Shown one piece after another: positions 1-5,861 of a stretch of 11,854 nucleotides of DNA. Position numbers and translations under genes: made by a program. Numbering within the stretch: the stretch's first letter is position 1; each line of letters begins with the position of its first letter. The notes under the pieces were generated by a model, which saw only the letters and a list, made by a program, of their open reading frames with translations, did no database searches and was not told where the DNA came from. The DNA is taken from assembly GCA_005239845.1 (NCBI GenBank), contig SBBD01000126.1, positions 1-11,854 of the forward strand, written 5' to 3'. Source of the stretch: an archaeon. GTDB lineage: Archaea > Micrarchaeota > Micrarchaeia > Norongarragalinales > SBBD01.

Positions 1-1359
1 CCCAAGAGCATTGCCGTGGTGGGGGCTTCCACGAGAGAAAGCTCGGTGGGGTTCGGCGTGCTGAAAGGGCTCGTGCACGGCTGCGTGTTTGAAAGCAGGG
101 CGTGCGTGCCCTATCCCGGCAAGGTGTATGCCGTCAACCCGAATGCGGAAAGCGTGCTGGGAAAGAAGTGTTTTGCGAGGTTGCAGGACATTCCGGGGGA
201 AGTGGAGTGCATCGTGGTTGCCGTGCCTGCACCCCTCGTGCCCCAGATTCTGAAAGACGCCGCGGAAAAGAAAGTCAACACGGCCATCGTCATTTCAGCA
301 GGATTTGCTGAGCTTGGCGGGGAAGGAAGGAAGCGGCAGGAGGAAATGCTGGGCATTGCCAAAAAGGGAGGCATCCGCTTGCTGGGCCCCAACGTGCTCG
401 GCGTCATCGTACCTCCCAACAACTTCAACGCGAGTTTTGCGCTTACGACCCCGGAACCCGGGAGCATTGCGTTCGTTTCGCAGAGCGGCGCGCTCGCGGA
501 TTCCGTGGTGGACTGGGCTCTGGAAGCAAAATACGGGTTTTCGCTGATTGCCAGCCTGGGAAACGCCGCGGACTTGAATGAGAACGACTTTCTGGAGTAC
601 GGCCTGGAGGATCCGCAGACGAAAGCGGTTGCCATGTACTTGGAGAGCGTGCATGACGGACAACGGTTTTTGAAAGTGGCGACAAAAGTGGCCAAAAAGA
701 AGCCCGTCATCGTGTTGAAAGGAGGAAGGGGAGAGCGGGGAAGCAAAGCCGTTGCATCTCATACGGGGAGCCTTGCCGGCAGTTTTGCAGTATATGAGGC
801 GGCCTTGAAGCAAGCCGGCGTGTTTCTTGCGGAAAGCGTGGAAGACCTCTTTGACCTTGCACGGGCACTCTCGGAGCAGCCGCGCACGAAAGGAAAGAAC
901 GTTGCGATTGTGACGAACGGCGGGGGTGTCGGCGTGGTGACGGCGGATTACTGTGAACAAATGGGGTTGAACGTTGTTCCCCTCAAAGAAAGGACGTTGC
1001 GAAAACTGGACGCCAGCAAGAAAATGCATCTCGCCTATTCCCGCGCCAACCCCCTTGACCTCGTAGGGGACGCGTTGCCGGAAAGGTACGAAGTGGCAGT
1101 CAATGCGTTGCTTGCCGAGCCCTATATCGACGGCCTCATCGTGATCCAGACGCTGCAGACCATGACGGACAGCAAAGCGGACGCGGAAGTCGTGGTGAAG
1201 GCGCACGAGAAATTCCCCAAGAAGCCCGTGGTGGCCGTATTCATGGGAGGAAAATACTCGGCGCCCGGAGTCGCCGTTCTTAGGAAGCACAACATTCCGG
1301 ACTACAACGATCCCTTGAAAGCCGTAAAAGTGATGAAAGTGCTGTGCGGCGTCGTGTAG
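1..1359 (+). CDS. acdA: ADP-forming acyl/acetyl-CoA synthetase, alpha subunit (5' end missing)
   Basis: The reading frame is open from base 1, so the gene begins upstream and 452 codons are visible. The first residues, IAVVGAS, form the first strand and glycine turn of a Rossmann CoA-binding domain (visible residues about 1-130). Two succinyl-CoA-ligase-like flavodoxin domains follow, with the FVSQSGALA segment and the VASHTGSLAG segment. In this family the His of SHTG (visible residue 254) is the phosphorylated active-site residue. Known family reaction: acyl-CoA + ADP + Pi gives acid + CoA + ATP, in the cytoplasm, an archaeal way of making ATP from acetyl-CoA. The protein ends normally after an IPDYNDPLKAV segment, so this is a separate alpha subunit rather than an alpha-beta fusion. 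No ATP-grasp beta subunit lies downstream, because cutA converges on it; beta could be upstream or elsewhere. The usual GPNC motif reads GPNV here. The exact acyl substrate cannot be told from sequence. Confidence 0.9.
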   Translation, partial: PKSIAVVGASTRESSVGFGVLKGLVHGCVFESRACVPYPGKVYAVNPNAESVLGKKCFARLQDIPGEVECIVVAVPAPLVPQILKDAAEKKVNTAIVISAGFAELGGEGRKRQEEMLGIAKKGGIRLLGPNVLGVIVPPNNFNASFALTTPEPGSIAFVSQSGALADSVVDWALEAKYGFSLIASLGNAADLNENDFLEYGLEDPQTKAVAMYLESVHDGQRFLKVATKVAKKKPVIVLKGGRGERGSKAVASHTGSLAGSFAVYEAALKQAGVFLAESVEDLFDLARALSEQPRTKGKNVAIVTNGGGVGVVTADYCEQMGLNVVPLKERTLRKLDASKKMHLAYSRANPLDLVGDALPERYEVAVNALLAEPYIDGLIVIQTLQTMTDSKADAEVVVKAHEKFPKKPVVAVFMGGKYSAPGVAVLRKHNIPDYNDPLKAVKVMKVLCGVV

Positions 1360-1425
1360 TTTCTTTGGTCGAGCTTTCTTTTCTAAAGAAAGGTCGGTGG
1401 TGAAAGTGCTCTGCGGCGTCGTGTA
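1330..1425. repeat. 29-bp imperfect direct repeat of the acdA 3' end
   Basis: Bases 1330-1358 (last codons of acdA plus the first two bases of the stop codon) and 1397-1425 match at 27 of 29 positions, offset by 67 bp. Both copies can be read as V(M/V)KVLCGVV followed by a stop (TAG in copy 1, TAA in copy 2). Upstream of copy 2 the frame has no similarity to acdA, so only the very end is duplicated. The 38 bp between the copies hold a hairpin and a short GGTCG direct repeat (1367-1371, 1392-1396). Confidence 0.85.
1360..1396 (+). terminator. Hairpin with T-rich arm after acdA
   Basis: A perfect 7-bp stem (1374-1380 with 1386-1392, loop 1381-1385) of CTTTCTT/AAGAAAG type follows the acdA stop. 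A second TTTCTTT at 1360-1366 could compete for the same 3' arm. The T-rich arms and the position between convergent genes suit a transcription end, possibly for both strands. This is an inference; archaeal termination depends mainly on T-runs. Confidence 0.35.
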
Positions 1426-1438
1426 AGTTTGCACGACG
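1417..1438 (-). terminator. Hairpin beyond the cutA 3' end
   Basis: Bases 1417-1423 (CGTCGTG) pair perfectly with 1432-1438 (CACGACG) around an 8-base loop. It lies 12 bases beyond the cutA stop on the minus strand. Its left arm belongs to copy 2 of the acdA-end duplication, so the duplication helped build this hairpin. A role as terminator is inferred. Confidence 0.3.
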
Positions 1439-1449
1439 GGCGAAACCCA

Positions 1450-1791
1450 TTACACGATAGGAAGAAGCTCTGATACGCCATGCACGGATTTGGCCACCCA
1501 GTTGGCATACGGCGGAAACGCTTTCTCGTCTTTCCAAGCGACAATGCAGGGCACTTCATCCGAATGCAGTTGCTGGATGCGGCGCTCGAGCTGCGGATAG
1601 CGTTTTTCGGTAGTCTTCAACAACAGGGCCCATTCTTTTTCCTTAACCTGTTTTTTCTTCCACACGTAAAAGGAGCGAACGGCGAACGCGTTAACACAAG
1701 CCGCCAGCCGTTCCCTAACCGTTTTTTCTGCAATACGCTCCGCCTCTTTCTTGGAACCGCACGTGACATAAACGGTAAGCAAGTGCGTCAT
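1450..1791 (-). CDS. cutA: CutA1 divalent-ion tolerance protein
   Basis: This 113-residue protein matches the small, highly conserved CutA1 family in length and motif order. It starts with the first strand LLTVYVTCGSKKEAERIAE, then ERLAACVN, then an FYVWKKK strand, then KEWALLLKTTEKRYPQLERRI and the DEVPCIVAW strand near residue 80. CutA1 is a ferredoxin-like trimer in the cytoplasm. It was linked genetically to copper and other divalent cation tolerance in E. coli, but its biochemical role is still unclear. The ATG at 1791 is preceded by a GGTGG Shine-Dalgarno element four bases upstream. The gene lies 31 bp downstream of htpX on the same strand, so it may be read through from the htpX promoter. 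It converges on acdA. Confidence 0.93.
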   Translation of the reverse strand: MTHLLTVYVTCGSKKEAERIAEKTVRERLAACVNAFAVRSFYVWKKKQVKEKEWALLLKTTEKRYPQLERRIQQLHSDEVPCIVAWKDEKAFPPYANWVAKSVHGVSELLPIV

Positions 1792-1822
1792 CGTTCCACC
1801 TAGCGTCGGAAGTCCCTTTTCA

Positions 1823-2701
1823 TTACATGGCCCTCAGTTTTTTGATTCGTTCTTGGAGCGGAGGGTGCGTACTGAACCAGTTCGTGAAACTCGACTTGAA
1901 CGGGTTGGAGATGAAGAGGTGAGCGGTTGCCTCGCTGGCCCGCTGCATTCGCGCTCCATCTTTCCCGATCTTCTCGAGGGCGGCGGCCAAGCCGTCGGGA
2001 TACCGCGTCAACTGAGCGCCCGAAGCGTCCGCCAAAAATTCACGCTGCCTGGAAATGGCCAGCTTGATTAATTGAGCGAAAAGGGGGGATAAGATGGCGA
2101 ACAGGAACCCCAGCAAGACCACGAATCCCGCTCCTCCTCTTCCTTGCCGGTTTCCCCCTCCCCAAAAAGCGGAACGCACAAACAGGTCCGACAAAAGAAT
2201 CACCGCGCCCGCGAACACGGTGGCGAGCATCATGACGCGGATATCGTAGTTTTTCACGTGGGAAAGCTCGTGCGCAATCACGCCTTCCAGCTCCAAGCGG
2301 TTCAGTTTTTTCAACGCACCCGTCGTGACTGCGACTATCGCATGCTGAGGGTCCCTTCCCGTCGCAAACGCGTTGATGCTCTCGTCCTCCATGACGTAGA
2401 CGCGGGGCATGGGTATGCCGGCGGCAATCGCCAATCCCTCCACCGTATGCACCAGATGCGGAAACTCGTTCTTGCTCGCTTCCCTGGCGCCCGTGGAAGC
2501 CAAGACGATTTTGTCACTCTGGTAGTACATGACGAGCGTCAGCAGGACGGAAATGATTACGGCGAAAGAAACCCCGTACTGTCCAACCCCCACGTACACA
2601 CCGAACGCATAGGAAACAAGGAAGATGAGGAAGAGGAAGACGACGAATAAGAGGTAGGTGCGCGTCTTGTTGCCCGCCATCTCATCGTAGAACGAGGCCA
2701 T
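1823..2701 (-). CDS. htpX: HtpX-like membrane zinc metalloprotease (M48 family)
   Basis: The 292-residue protein has two N-terminal membrane helices (about 17-36 and 45-60). The zinc site is AHELSH (His144, Glu145, His148), and the third ligand is probably Glu221 in REFLADASGA. Two further hydrophobic stretches (about 157-178 and 191-213) lie between the two parts of the site, as is usual for HtpX. The family cleaves misfolded or damaged membrane proteins with the active site facing the cytoplasm. The N-terminal part reads like archaeal and bacterial HtpX (SIxAFATGRxPxxAxVAVTxG, residues 108-128), and the length is normal. The ATG at 2701 is chosen because a TTATAA box ends 24 bases upstream, which predicts a leaderless mRNA starting at this codon. 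cutA follows 31 bp downstream. Confidence 0.95.
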   Translation of the reverse strand: MASFYDEMAGNKTRTYLLFVVFLFLIFLVSYAFGVYVGVGQYGVSFAVIISVLLTLVMYYQSDKIVLASTGAREASKNEFPHLVHTVEGLAIAAGIPMPRVYVMEDESINAFATGRDPQHAIVAVTTGALKKLNRLELEGVIAHELSHVKNYDIRVMMLATVFAGAVILLSDLFVRSAFWGGGNRQGRGGAGFVVLLGFLFAILSPLFAQLIKLAISRQREFLADASGAQLTRYPDGLAAALEKIGKDGARMQRASEATAHLFISNPFKSSFTNWFSTHPPLQERIKKLRAM

Positions 2702-2724
2702 GACGTGAAAAAAGCATCACGGAA

Positions 2725-2730
2725 TTATAA
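2725..2730 (-). promoter_or_regulatory. TATA box for htpX (leaderless)
   Basis: On the minus strand the box reads CTTTATAATT, with its near edge 24 bases before the htpX ATG. Archaeal RNA polymerase starts about 22-27 bases after the box, so transcription should begin at or next to the start codon. No Shine-Dalgarno element is seen. Confidence 0.6.
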
Positions 2731-2788
2731 AGGTATTTTTATTGCGAAGGAATCGTTCAACGCGGGACGCCGGCTTCAAGAATAAGGG

Positions 2789-2795
2789 TTATTAA
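2789..2795 (+). promoter_or_regulatory. TATA box for tRNA-Glu
   Basis: GGGTTATTAAGCG ends 28 bases before the mature 5' end of the tRNA. This suits a primary transcript with a leader of a few bases, removed by RNase P. The 10-mer TTATTAAGCG recurs at 10976-10985. Confidence 0.5.
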
Positions 2796-2822
2796 GCGTC
2801 TTCCGCAGAAACCGTATCCTTT

Positions 2823-2897
2823 GCTCCCTTCGTCCAGCCCGGTCAAGGACGCCGGCCTTTCGAGCCGATAACACGGGTTCAAATCCCGTAGGGAGCA
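2823..2897 (+). tRNA. tRNA-Glu, anticodon UUC
   Basis: A full cloverleaf can be drawn. The acceptor stem GCTCCCT (2823-2829) pairs with AGGGAGC (2890-2896), with discriminator A2897. The D stem is GTCC/GGAC around AGCCCGGTCAA. The anticodon stem is 2852-2856 with 2864-2868, around loop CTTTCGA with anticodon TTC at 2859-2861. The T arm is ACGGG-TTCAAAT-CCCGT. The D-loop and anticodon loop match archaeal tRNA-Glu. CCA is not encoded, as is common in archaea. No intron is present. The outermost anticodon-stem pair (C27-A43) is mismatched; the rest pairs. Confidence 0.95.
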
Positions 2898-2942
2898 CTC
2901 TTCATTCCAAGCAGTCTCGGGTCTGCCTCAAGTTACCAAAAC

Positions 2943-2951
2943 TTATTTAAA
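2943..2951 (+). promoter_or_regulatory. TATA box of the toxin-antitoxin operon
   Basis: The AACTTATTTAAACTT context holds a TTATTTAAA box. A start about 26 bases later (near 2973) would leave a leader of some 10-15 bases before the first ATG at 2986. The TATA region is the likely target of autorepression by the antitoxin; no clear operator palindrome is seen. Confidence 0.5.
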
Positions 2952-2985
2952 CTTAGTCCCATTAACCCTTCAGGGGTGGAGGCGC

Positions 2986-3252
2986 ATGGGCGGAGTGAAC
3001 ATGAACGTGCACGTGAAGCCGTATACGGCGAGAGTATTAGGAGTCATCAAGGAACGATTCGGCTTGCGGAACAAGGACCAGGCGCTGGACAAGTTTGCCG
3101 AAATGCACGGGGATGAGTACGTGGAACGGGAGGTAAAGGACGAACTCGCGCGCGACATCGTGCGGTCGGTGGAAGCGCATGAAAAGAAGCATGGCCTCAA
3201 GCCCATGACGTTGAAGGAACTGGACGAGCTCTGCGGGGTAAGCAGCGGATGA
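2986..3252 (+). CDS. RHH-type antitoxin (DUF2683-like)
   Basis: This 88-residue protein sits directly before, and overlaps by four bases (ATGA), a RelE-like toxin gene. The N-terminal 40 residues (VHVKPYTARVLGVIKERFGL then NKDQALDKFAEMHG) look like a ribbon-helix-helix DNA-binding unit, as in the small archaeal DUF2683 family. The charged helical C-terminal half (about 45-88) is the expected toxin-wrapping part. Two starts are possible. ATG 2986 has GGTGGAGG just upstream. ATG 3001 (MNVHVKP) has GGAG five bases upstream and begins at the conserved strand, so the true protein may be 83 residues. The likely role is to neutralise the toxin and repress its own operon. Family assignment is from memory of the pattern, so moderate. 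Confidence 0.7.
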   Translation: MGGVNMNVHVKPYTARVLGVIKERFGLRNKDQALDKFAEMHGDEYVEREVKDELARDIVRSVEAHEKKHGLKPMTLKELDELCGVSSG

Positions 3253-3530
3253 CGTTCGGCTATGAACTCTCCGGCCGCTTAAAGGATACGCTCAGAGTTC
3301 TGTCGAAACGAAACCCGGTGCTGGCGTTGGAAGTAAACAGGAAAATAAAGCAGATATTAGCCAGCGATGAAACGTCCATTGACCATTACAAGAACTTGAA
3401 GCACGGCCTCAGCGATTACAAGCGCGTCCACGTCGGGAAAAGCTTCGTGCTGTTTTTCAAAGCATACCGCAAGGAGAAATTCGTCTTTTTCGACCGCTTG
3501 GTGCATCACGATGATGCCTACCGGCGCTAA
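3249..3530 (+). CDS. RelE/YafQ-like mRNA interferase toxin
   Basis: The 93-residue protein shows the RelE/ParE fold pattern: two N-terminal helices (about 7-38), then a Y-K-N-L-K segment near residue 47. Strands follow (YKRVHVGKSFVLFFKAYRKE, FVFFDRLV), and the protein ends with HHDDAYRR, which resembles the C-terminal catalytic His-Asp-Tyr region of YafQ/RelE toxins. Members cleave mRNA in the ribosome A site and arrest growth unless bound by antitoxin. Lys and Arg residues in the strands (K58, R59, K64, K71) could bind RNA. The start codon overlaps the antitoxin stop, so the two are translationally coupled. Activity is inferred; some relatives are chromosomal and inactive. Confidence 0.8.
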   Translation: MTFGYELSGRLKDTLRVLSKRNPVLALEVNRKIKQILASDETSIDHYKNLKHGLSDYKRVHVGKSFVLFFKAYRKEKFVFFDRLVHHDDAYRR

Positions 3531-3583
3531 GGAAGCGATAATAAGACGGGGGCGTCGTCCTAGAAACGGCCGAGGGACCGCGC

Positions 3584-3673
3584 TCAGAACACGTCCCGCT
3601 CCGGCTTCTTCTTGATGAACGTGCCTTCCTCCAGCTCGCAAGAGGCCGTCTGCTGTTCCTCCTCGGAGTTCAT
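3584..3673 (-). CDS. Possible 29-residue small protein
   Basis: The minus strand has an ORF starting MNSEEEQQTASCELEEGTF and ending in the basic KKKPERDVF, too short for most gene finders. A GTG one codon upstream (3676) is an alternative start. Support: an AT box (ATAATAAAAA on this strand, 3705-3714) ends about 30 bases before the ATG, so a short leader is possible, and the ORF fills a 206-bp gap otherwise empty of genes. The acidic N-terminus, single Cys and basic tail suggest a soluble peptide. No family is recognised and there is no Shine-Dalgarno element at a normal distance. The same AT box can serve the plus-strand gene at 3737, which weakens the case. Confidence 0.3.
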   Translation of the reverse strand: MNSEEEQQTASCELEEGTFIKKKPERDVF

Positions 3674-3704
3674 CACGATGGAGCGCCCCCCCGAAGACGC
3701 TGCA

Positions 3705-3713
3705 TTTTTATTA
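3705..3713. promoter_or_regulatory. AT-rich TATA-like box, possibly bidirectional
   Basis: TTTTTATTA ends 24 bases before the plus-strand ATG at 3737, which would make that mRNA leaderless. Read on the other strand it lies about 32 bases before the possible 29-residue ORF. Confidence 0.4.
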
Positions 3714-3736
3714 TCCTTCAACTTCAGGATACGAGG

Positions 3737-3940
3737 ATGGAGATGGCGCGGATGGGGCTGATCGAGTTTTTCGCGGCCTTGCTGCTGGGCGCGGCGGGAA
3801 GCGTGGTCGTAAAATACTTGTTCGACGAGTATTTGAAGCGCGCCAGCCTGTTCGGCGTCTCGCTTTCCACGTTAGGGGTGGCCGTGTTCGTCGCAGCCTA
3901 CCTTCTCCTTTTAGCGCTCGTGTTCCGGGAACAGACATGA
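3737..3940 (+). CDS. Small membrane protein, two helices, unknown function
   Basis: The 67-residue product has two hydrophobic segments, about 7-28 (LIEFFAALLLGAAGSVVV) and 43-63 (LSTLGVAVFVAAYLLLLALV). They are joined by a charged stretch (KYLFDEYLKRAS), a helical hairpin in the membrane. I do not recognise a family. Starts at 3737 (MEM) or 3743 are both possible; 3737 is kept because a TATA-like box ends 24 bases upstream, the spacing seen for other leaderless genes here. It lies about 115 bp before mscL on the same strand. No catalytic or metal-binding motif is visible. Confidence 0.6.
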   Translation: MEMARMGLIEFFAALLLGAAGSVVVKYLFDEYLKRASLFGVSLSTLGVAVFVAAYLLLLALVFREQT

Positions 3941-4056
3941 GAGGGGAAGACCGGCGCGGAAACCGGGATGGCAGCACTGAAAACCAAAACGAGTGCCACC
4001 CCCAAAAAAGAAGGCGGAGTTCGTTAGTTCGCTTCTAGAAAAAAAAGGTGAAACCG

Positions 4057-4362
4057 ATGGGTTTCGTAGGTGAGTTCAAGGAGTTTTTGAAGAAATACCA
4101 GGTGCTGGGGCTGGCGGTCGCATTCATTATCGGGGCGGCTTCCACGAAGCTCGTGACGGCGCTCGTGAACGATTTAATTATGCCTATCGTGGGGCTCTTG
4201 GTTCCAGGTGGGGACTGGAGAACCGCAACGGTAAGCGCGGGCAACGTCAAGTTTCTGGTTGGCGATTTCGTGGGCGCCCTGATCGACTTCCTCGTCATCG
4301 CGCTGGTCGTGTTCCTCATGGTCAAGTTCATCATGAAGGAGGACGCCACCGTAAAAAGGTAG
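4057..4362 (+). CDS. mscL: MscL-family mechanosensitive channel, short form
   Basis: The sequence has the MscL order: a short N-terminal amphipathic helix (FVGEFKEFLKKY), then TM1 with the pore-lining pattern GLAVAFIIGAASTKLVTALV. Next come the conserved NDLIMPIVGLL turn, a periplasmic loop (GGDWRTATVSAGNVKFLVGD) and TM2 (GALIDFLVIALVVFLMVKFI). MscL forms a pentameric pore opened by membrane tension to release solutes on osmotic downshock. The protein stops about ten residues after TM2, so it lacks most of the C-terminal helical bundle of E. coli MscL (136 aa). A GTG at 4048 would add three residues. ATG 4057 is preferred because an AGGTGA Shine-Dalgarno element overlaps that GTG at the right distance. 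A TTCTAGAA palindrome lies at 4033-4040. Confidence 0.88.
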   Translation: MGFVGEFKEFLKKYQVLGLAVAFIIGAASTKLVTALVNDLIMPIVGLLVPGGDWRTATVSAGNVKFLVGDFVGALIDFLVIALVVFLMVKFIMKEDATVKR

Positions 4363-4442
4363 GGAGAAAAGGGGAAAAAAGTAATGGAGCAGGCTATGAA
4401 GCGAGGATAAGCGTGCGAAAAAGGGAAGCGCGGCGGGCAAAT

Positions 4443-4607
4443 TTATCTTCTTAGTTTAGGCAGCAGGAGGGCCAAGGCCAGCACGAGAGAAACCAAGGCC
4501 AAAAGGGAGTTCCAGCTGCCGAGTGCGGAGAACACTTCGGGGAACAAGGCGGCCAACGCCCAGTACAAGAGTAGCACGTCTGCCAGAAGGCCTGCACCGA
4601 CGTTCAT
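4443..4607 (-). CDS. Small membrane protein, two helices, unknown function
   Basis: The minus-strand frame is open back to 4727, but the likely start is the ATG at 4607, giving 54 residues beginning MNVGAGLLADVLLLYW. Reasons: the longer form would overlap the divergent glycosyltransferase gene, and a TTTTTTAT box lies 24-31 bases before 4607, the leaderless spacing seen elsewhere in the window. Two hydrophobic segments (about 5-27 and 34-50) are separated by SALGSW, and the protein ends in the basic PKLRR, predicting a membrane hairpin. A T-run lies beyond the stop on this strand (the complement of 4414-4423). No family is recognised. It is divergent from the PIG-V-like gene and may be co-expressed with it. 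Confidence 0.55.
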   Translation of the reverse strand: MNVGAGLLADVLLLYWALAALFPEVFSALGSWNSLLALVSLVLALALLLPKLRR

Positions 4608-4630
4608 GCCCTGACCAAGAACGAGGAAGC

Positions 4631-4638
4631 ATAAAAAA
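4631..4638. promoter_or_regulatory. Shared TATA-like box between divergent genes
   Basis: ATAAAAAA lies about 22-29 bases before the plus-strand ATG at 4660 and 24-31 bases before the minus-strand ATG at 4607. Both mRNAs could therefore be leaderless from one box bound in either direction. No other box at the right spacing is seen for either gene; GGTAAATAA at 4645-4653 is too close to 4660. Confidence 0.45.
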
Positions 4639-4659
4639 CGAACGGGTAAATAAGCAACC

Positions 4660-5769
4660 ATGCATTTTGCGCTTGCTAAGGAAGACCGAAGGCTCCTGAA
4701 AAGGTCCTTCGTACTCGCTGCCGGCATTCGAATCGGCTTGTTGGTCCTCGCCTATCTTGCCGGAAGGATGTTCTTGAGCCGAGAGACACCTGCCACGGAC
4801 CTCGTTCTGGATATGTTCGCGCGGTGGGATGCACACTCGTACTTGCTCGTGGCGCAGCAGGGATACTCGGCAGCGCCGCAGCTCCAATACTTGCTGGCGT
4901 TCTTTCCTCTTTATCCGCTCGCGATTCGGCTGTTCAACTATCTTTTTTTGAATCCGGTAACGGCCGCGCTAGTGGTTTCCTTTCTCGCGTCCGTGGCTGC
5001 GAGGGTTTTTCTGCAAAAACGGGCGAAAAAGGAGGGAGACGAGGCATTCTCGGAACGTTCCTTGGCCTACTTTTTCTTGTTTCCAACGGCCTATTTCCTG
5101 GCGGTGCCGTACAGCGAATCCTTGTTTTTCGCGCTCGTGTTGGGAGCATTCTTTTTTGCGAGGGAAGGCAAGTGGAATGCGGCGGGAATCCTCGGAATGC
5201 TGGCAGTACTGACGCGGGGGCAAGGCATCGTTTTGTTCCCGGCACTGCTCGCGGAAGCCTACTTGCAGAAAGCGGAGTGGAAAAAAACGGCGGGCCTCCT
5301 GTTAATCCCCCTCGGACTCGTCTTGTACCTTGGAATCAATTTCTGGATTGGCGGAAGCCCGTTGGCGTTCATGGACTACCAGCAGAAGACCTTCAGCCAC
5401 CGCCTCGTGGCGCCCTGGAACCCCATAACGGACGGCATTTCCAGTGTTTTGAAAGATGCGCCCTCGGAATACCGGACGAAAGTGCTGGAGCTGCCCCTGC
5501 TGGCGTTCGGGGGAACGGCGCTTGCCTTGCTGATATCAGCGCGGTGGCTTAGGCCGTCCTACCAACTCTACGGGTGGCTGCTGCTGGCGTTGTTCGGAAG
5601 TCTCTCGTTCCAGATCAGCATGCCTCGCTATGTGATGGCGGTGTTTCCGTGGTTTTTCATCCTAGCGAGGCCTAAAAATGAAAACGTGCATCGTCTCCTG
5701 CTGCCCGCTTTTTCCATAAGTATGGGCGGGCTGTTCTTTCTCTACTCCTTGGGAAGGTGGGCGTTCTGA
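4660..5769 (+). CDS. PIG-V/Gpi18-like membrane glycosyltransferase
   Basis: The 369-residue polytopic protein has about ten hydrophobic segments. Family marks of the PIG-V/Gpi18 mannosyltransferase superfamily (GT-C fold) appear in order. A first-loop RWDAHSYLLVAQQGY (55-69) holds the Asp expected to act near the lipid-linked donor. After it come FFPLYPLAIRL (81-91), FFLFPTAYFLAVPYSESLFF (138-157) and LTRGQGIVLFPAL (184-196), and a long loop with FMDYQQKTF (237-245). Relatives move a sugar, often mannose, from a polyprenyl-phosphate donor to a lipid or glycan on the outer face of the membrane. In archaea they probably serve surface glycolipid or glycoprotein synthesis, but the acceptor is unknown. 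The ATG at 4660 has no Shine-Dalgarno element and a TATA-like box about 25 bases upstream. It stands alone, divergent from the 54-residue membrane protein. Confidence 0.82.
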   Translation: MHFALAKEDRRLLKRSFVLAAGIRIGLLVLAYLAGRMFLSRETPATDLVLDMFARWDAHSYLLVAQQGYSAAPQLQYLLAFFPLYPLAIRLFNYLFLNPVTAALVVSFLASVAARVFLQKRAKKEGDEAFSERSLAYFFLFPTAYFLAVPYSESLFFALVLGAFFFAREGKWNAAGILGMLAVLTRGQGIVLFPALLAEAYLQKAEWKKTAGLLLIPLGLVLYLGINFWIGGSPLAFMDYQQKTFSHRLVAPWNPITDGISSVLKDAPSEYRTKVLELPLLAFGGTALALLISARWLRPSYQLYGWLLLALFGSLSFQISMPRYVMAVFPWFFILARPKNENVHRLLLPAFSISMGGLFFLYSLGRWAF

Positions 5770-5861
5770 CAACGGGCGCTGGACTCTCGGAAGGCGGACA
5801 GTACGGTGTTGAAGGGGCGATTTGCGCCAAGTCCGAGGCGGCTCCTGGGAGACGGCAGGCA

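Noticed and set aside
295..1434. Long minus-strand ORF (379 codons) opposite acdA
   Set aside because: It is antisense to a clear enzyme gene, has no recognisable domain, is His/Arg-rich in the way of shadow frames, and lacks promoter signals.
3968..4027. 19-codon ORF (MAALKTKTSATPKKEGGVR) between the 67-residue gene and mscL
   Set aside because: It is too short to support, and no ribosome-binding site or promoter is visible.
4608..4727. N-terminal extension of the 54-residue membrane protein
   Set aside because: It would overlap the divergent glycosyltransferase gene and start upstream of the likely promoter; the extra 40 residues are not membrane-like at their start.
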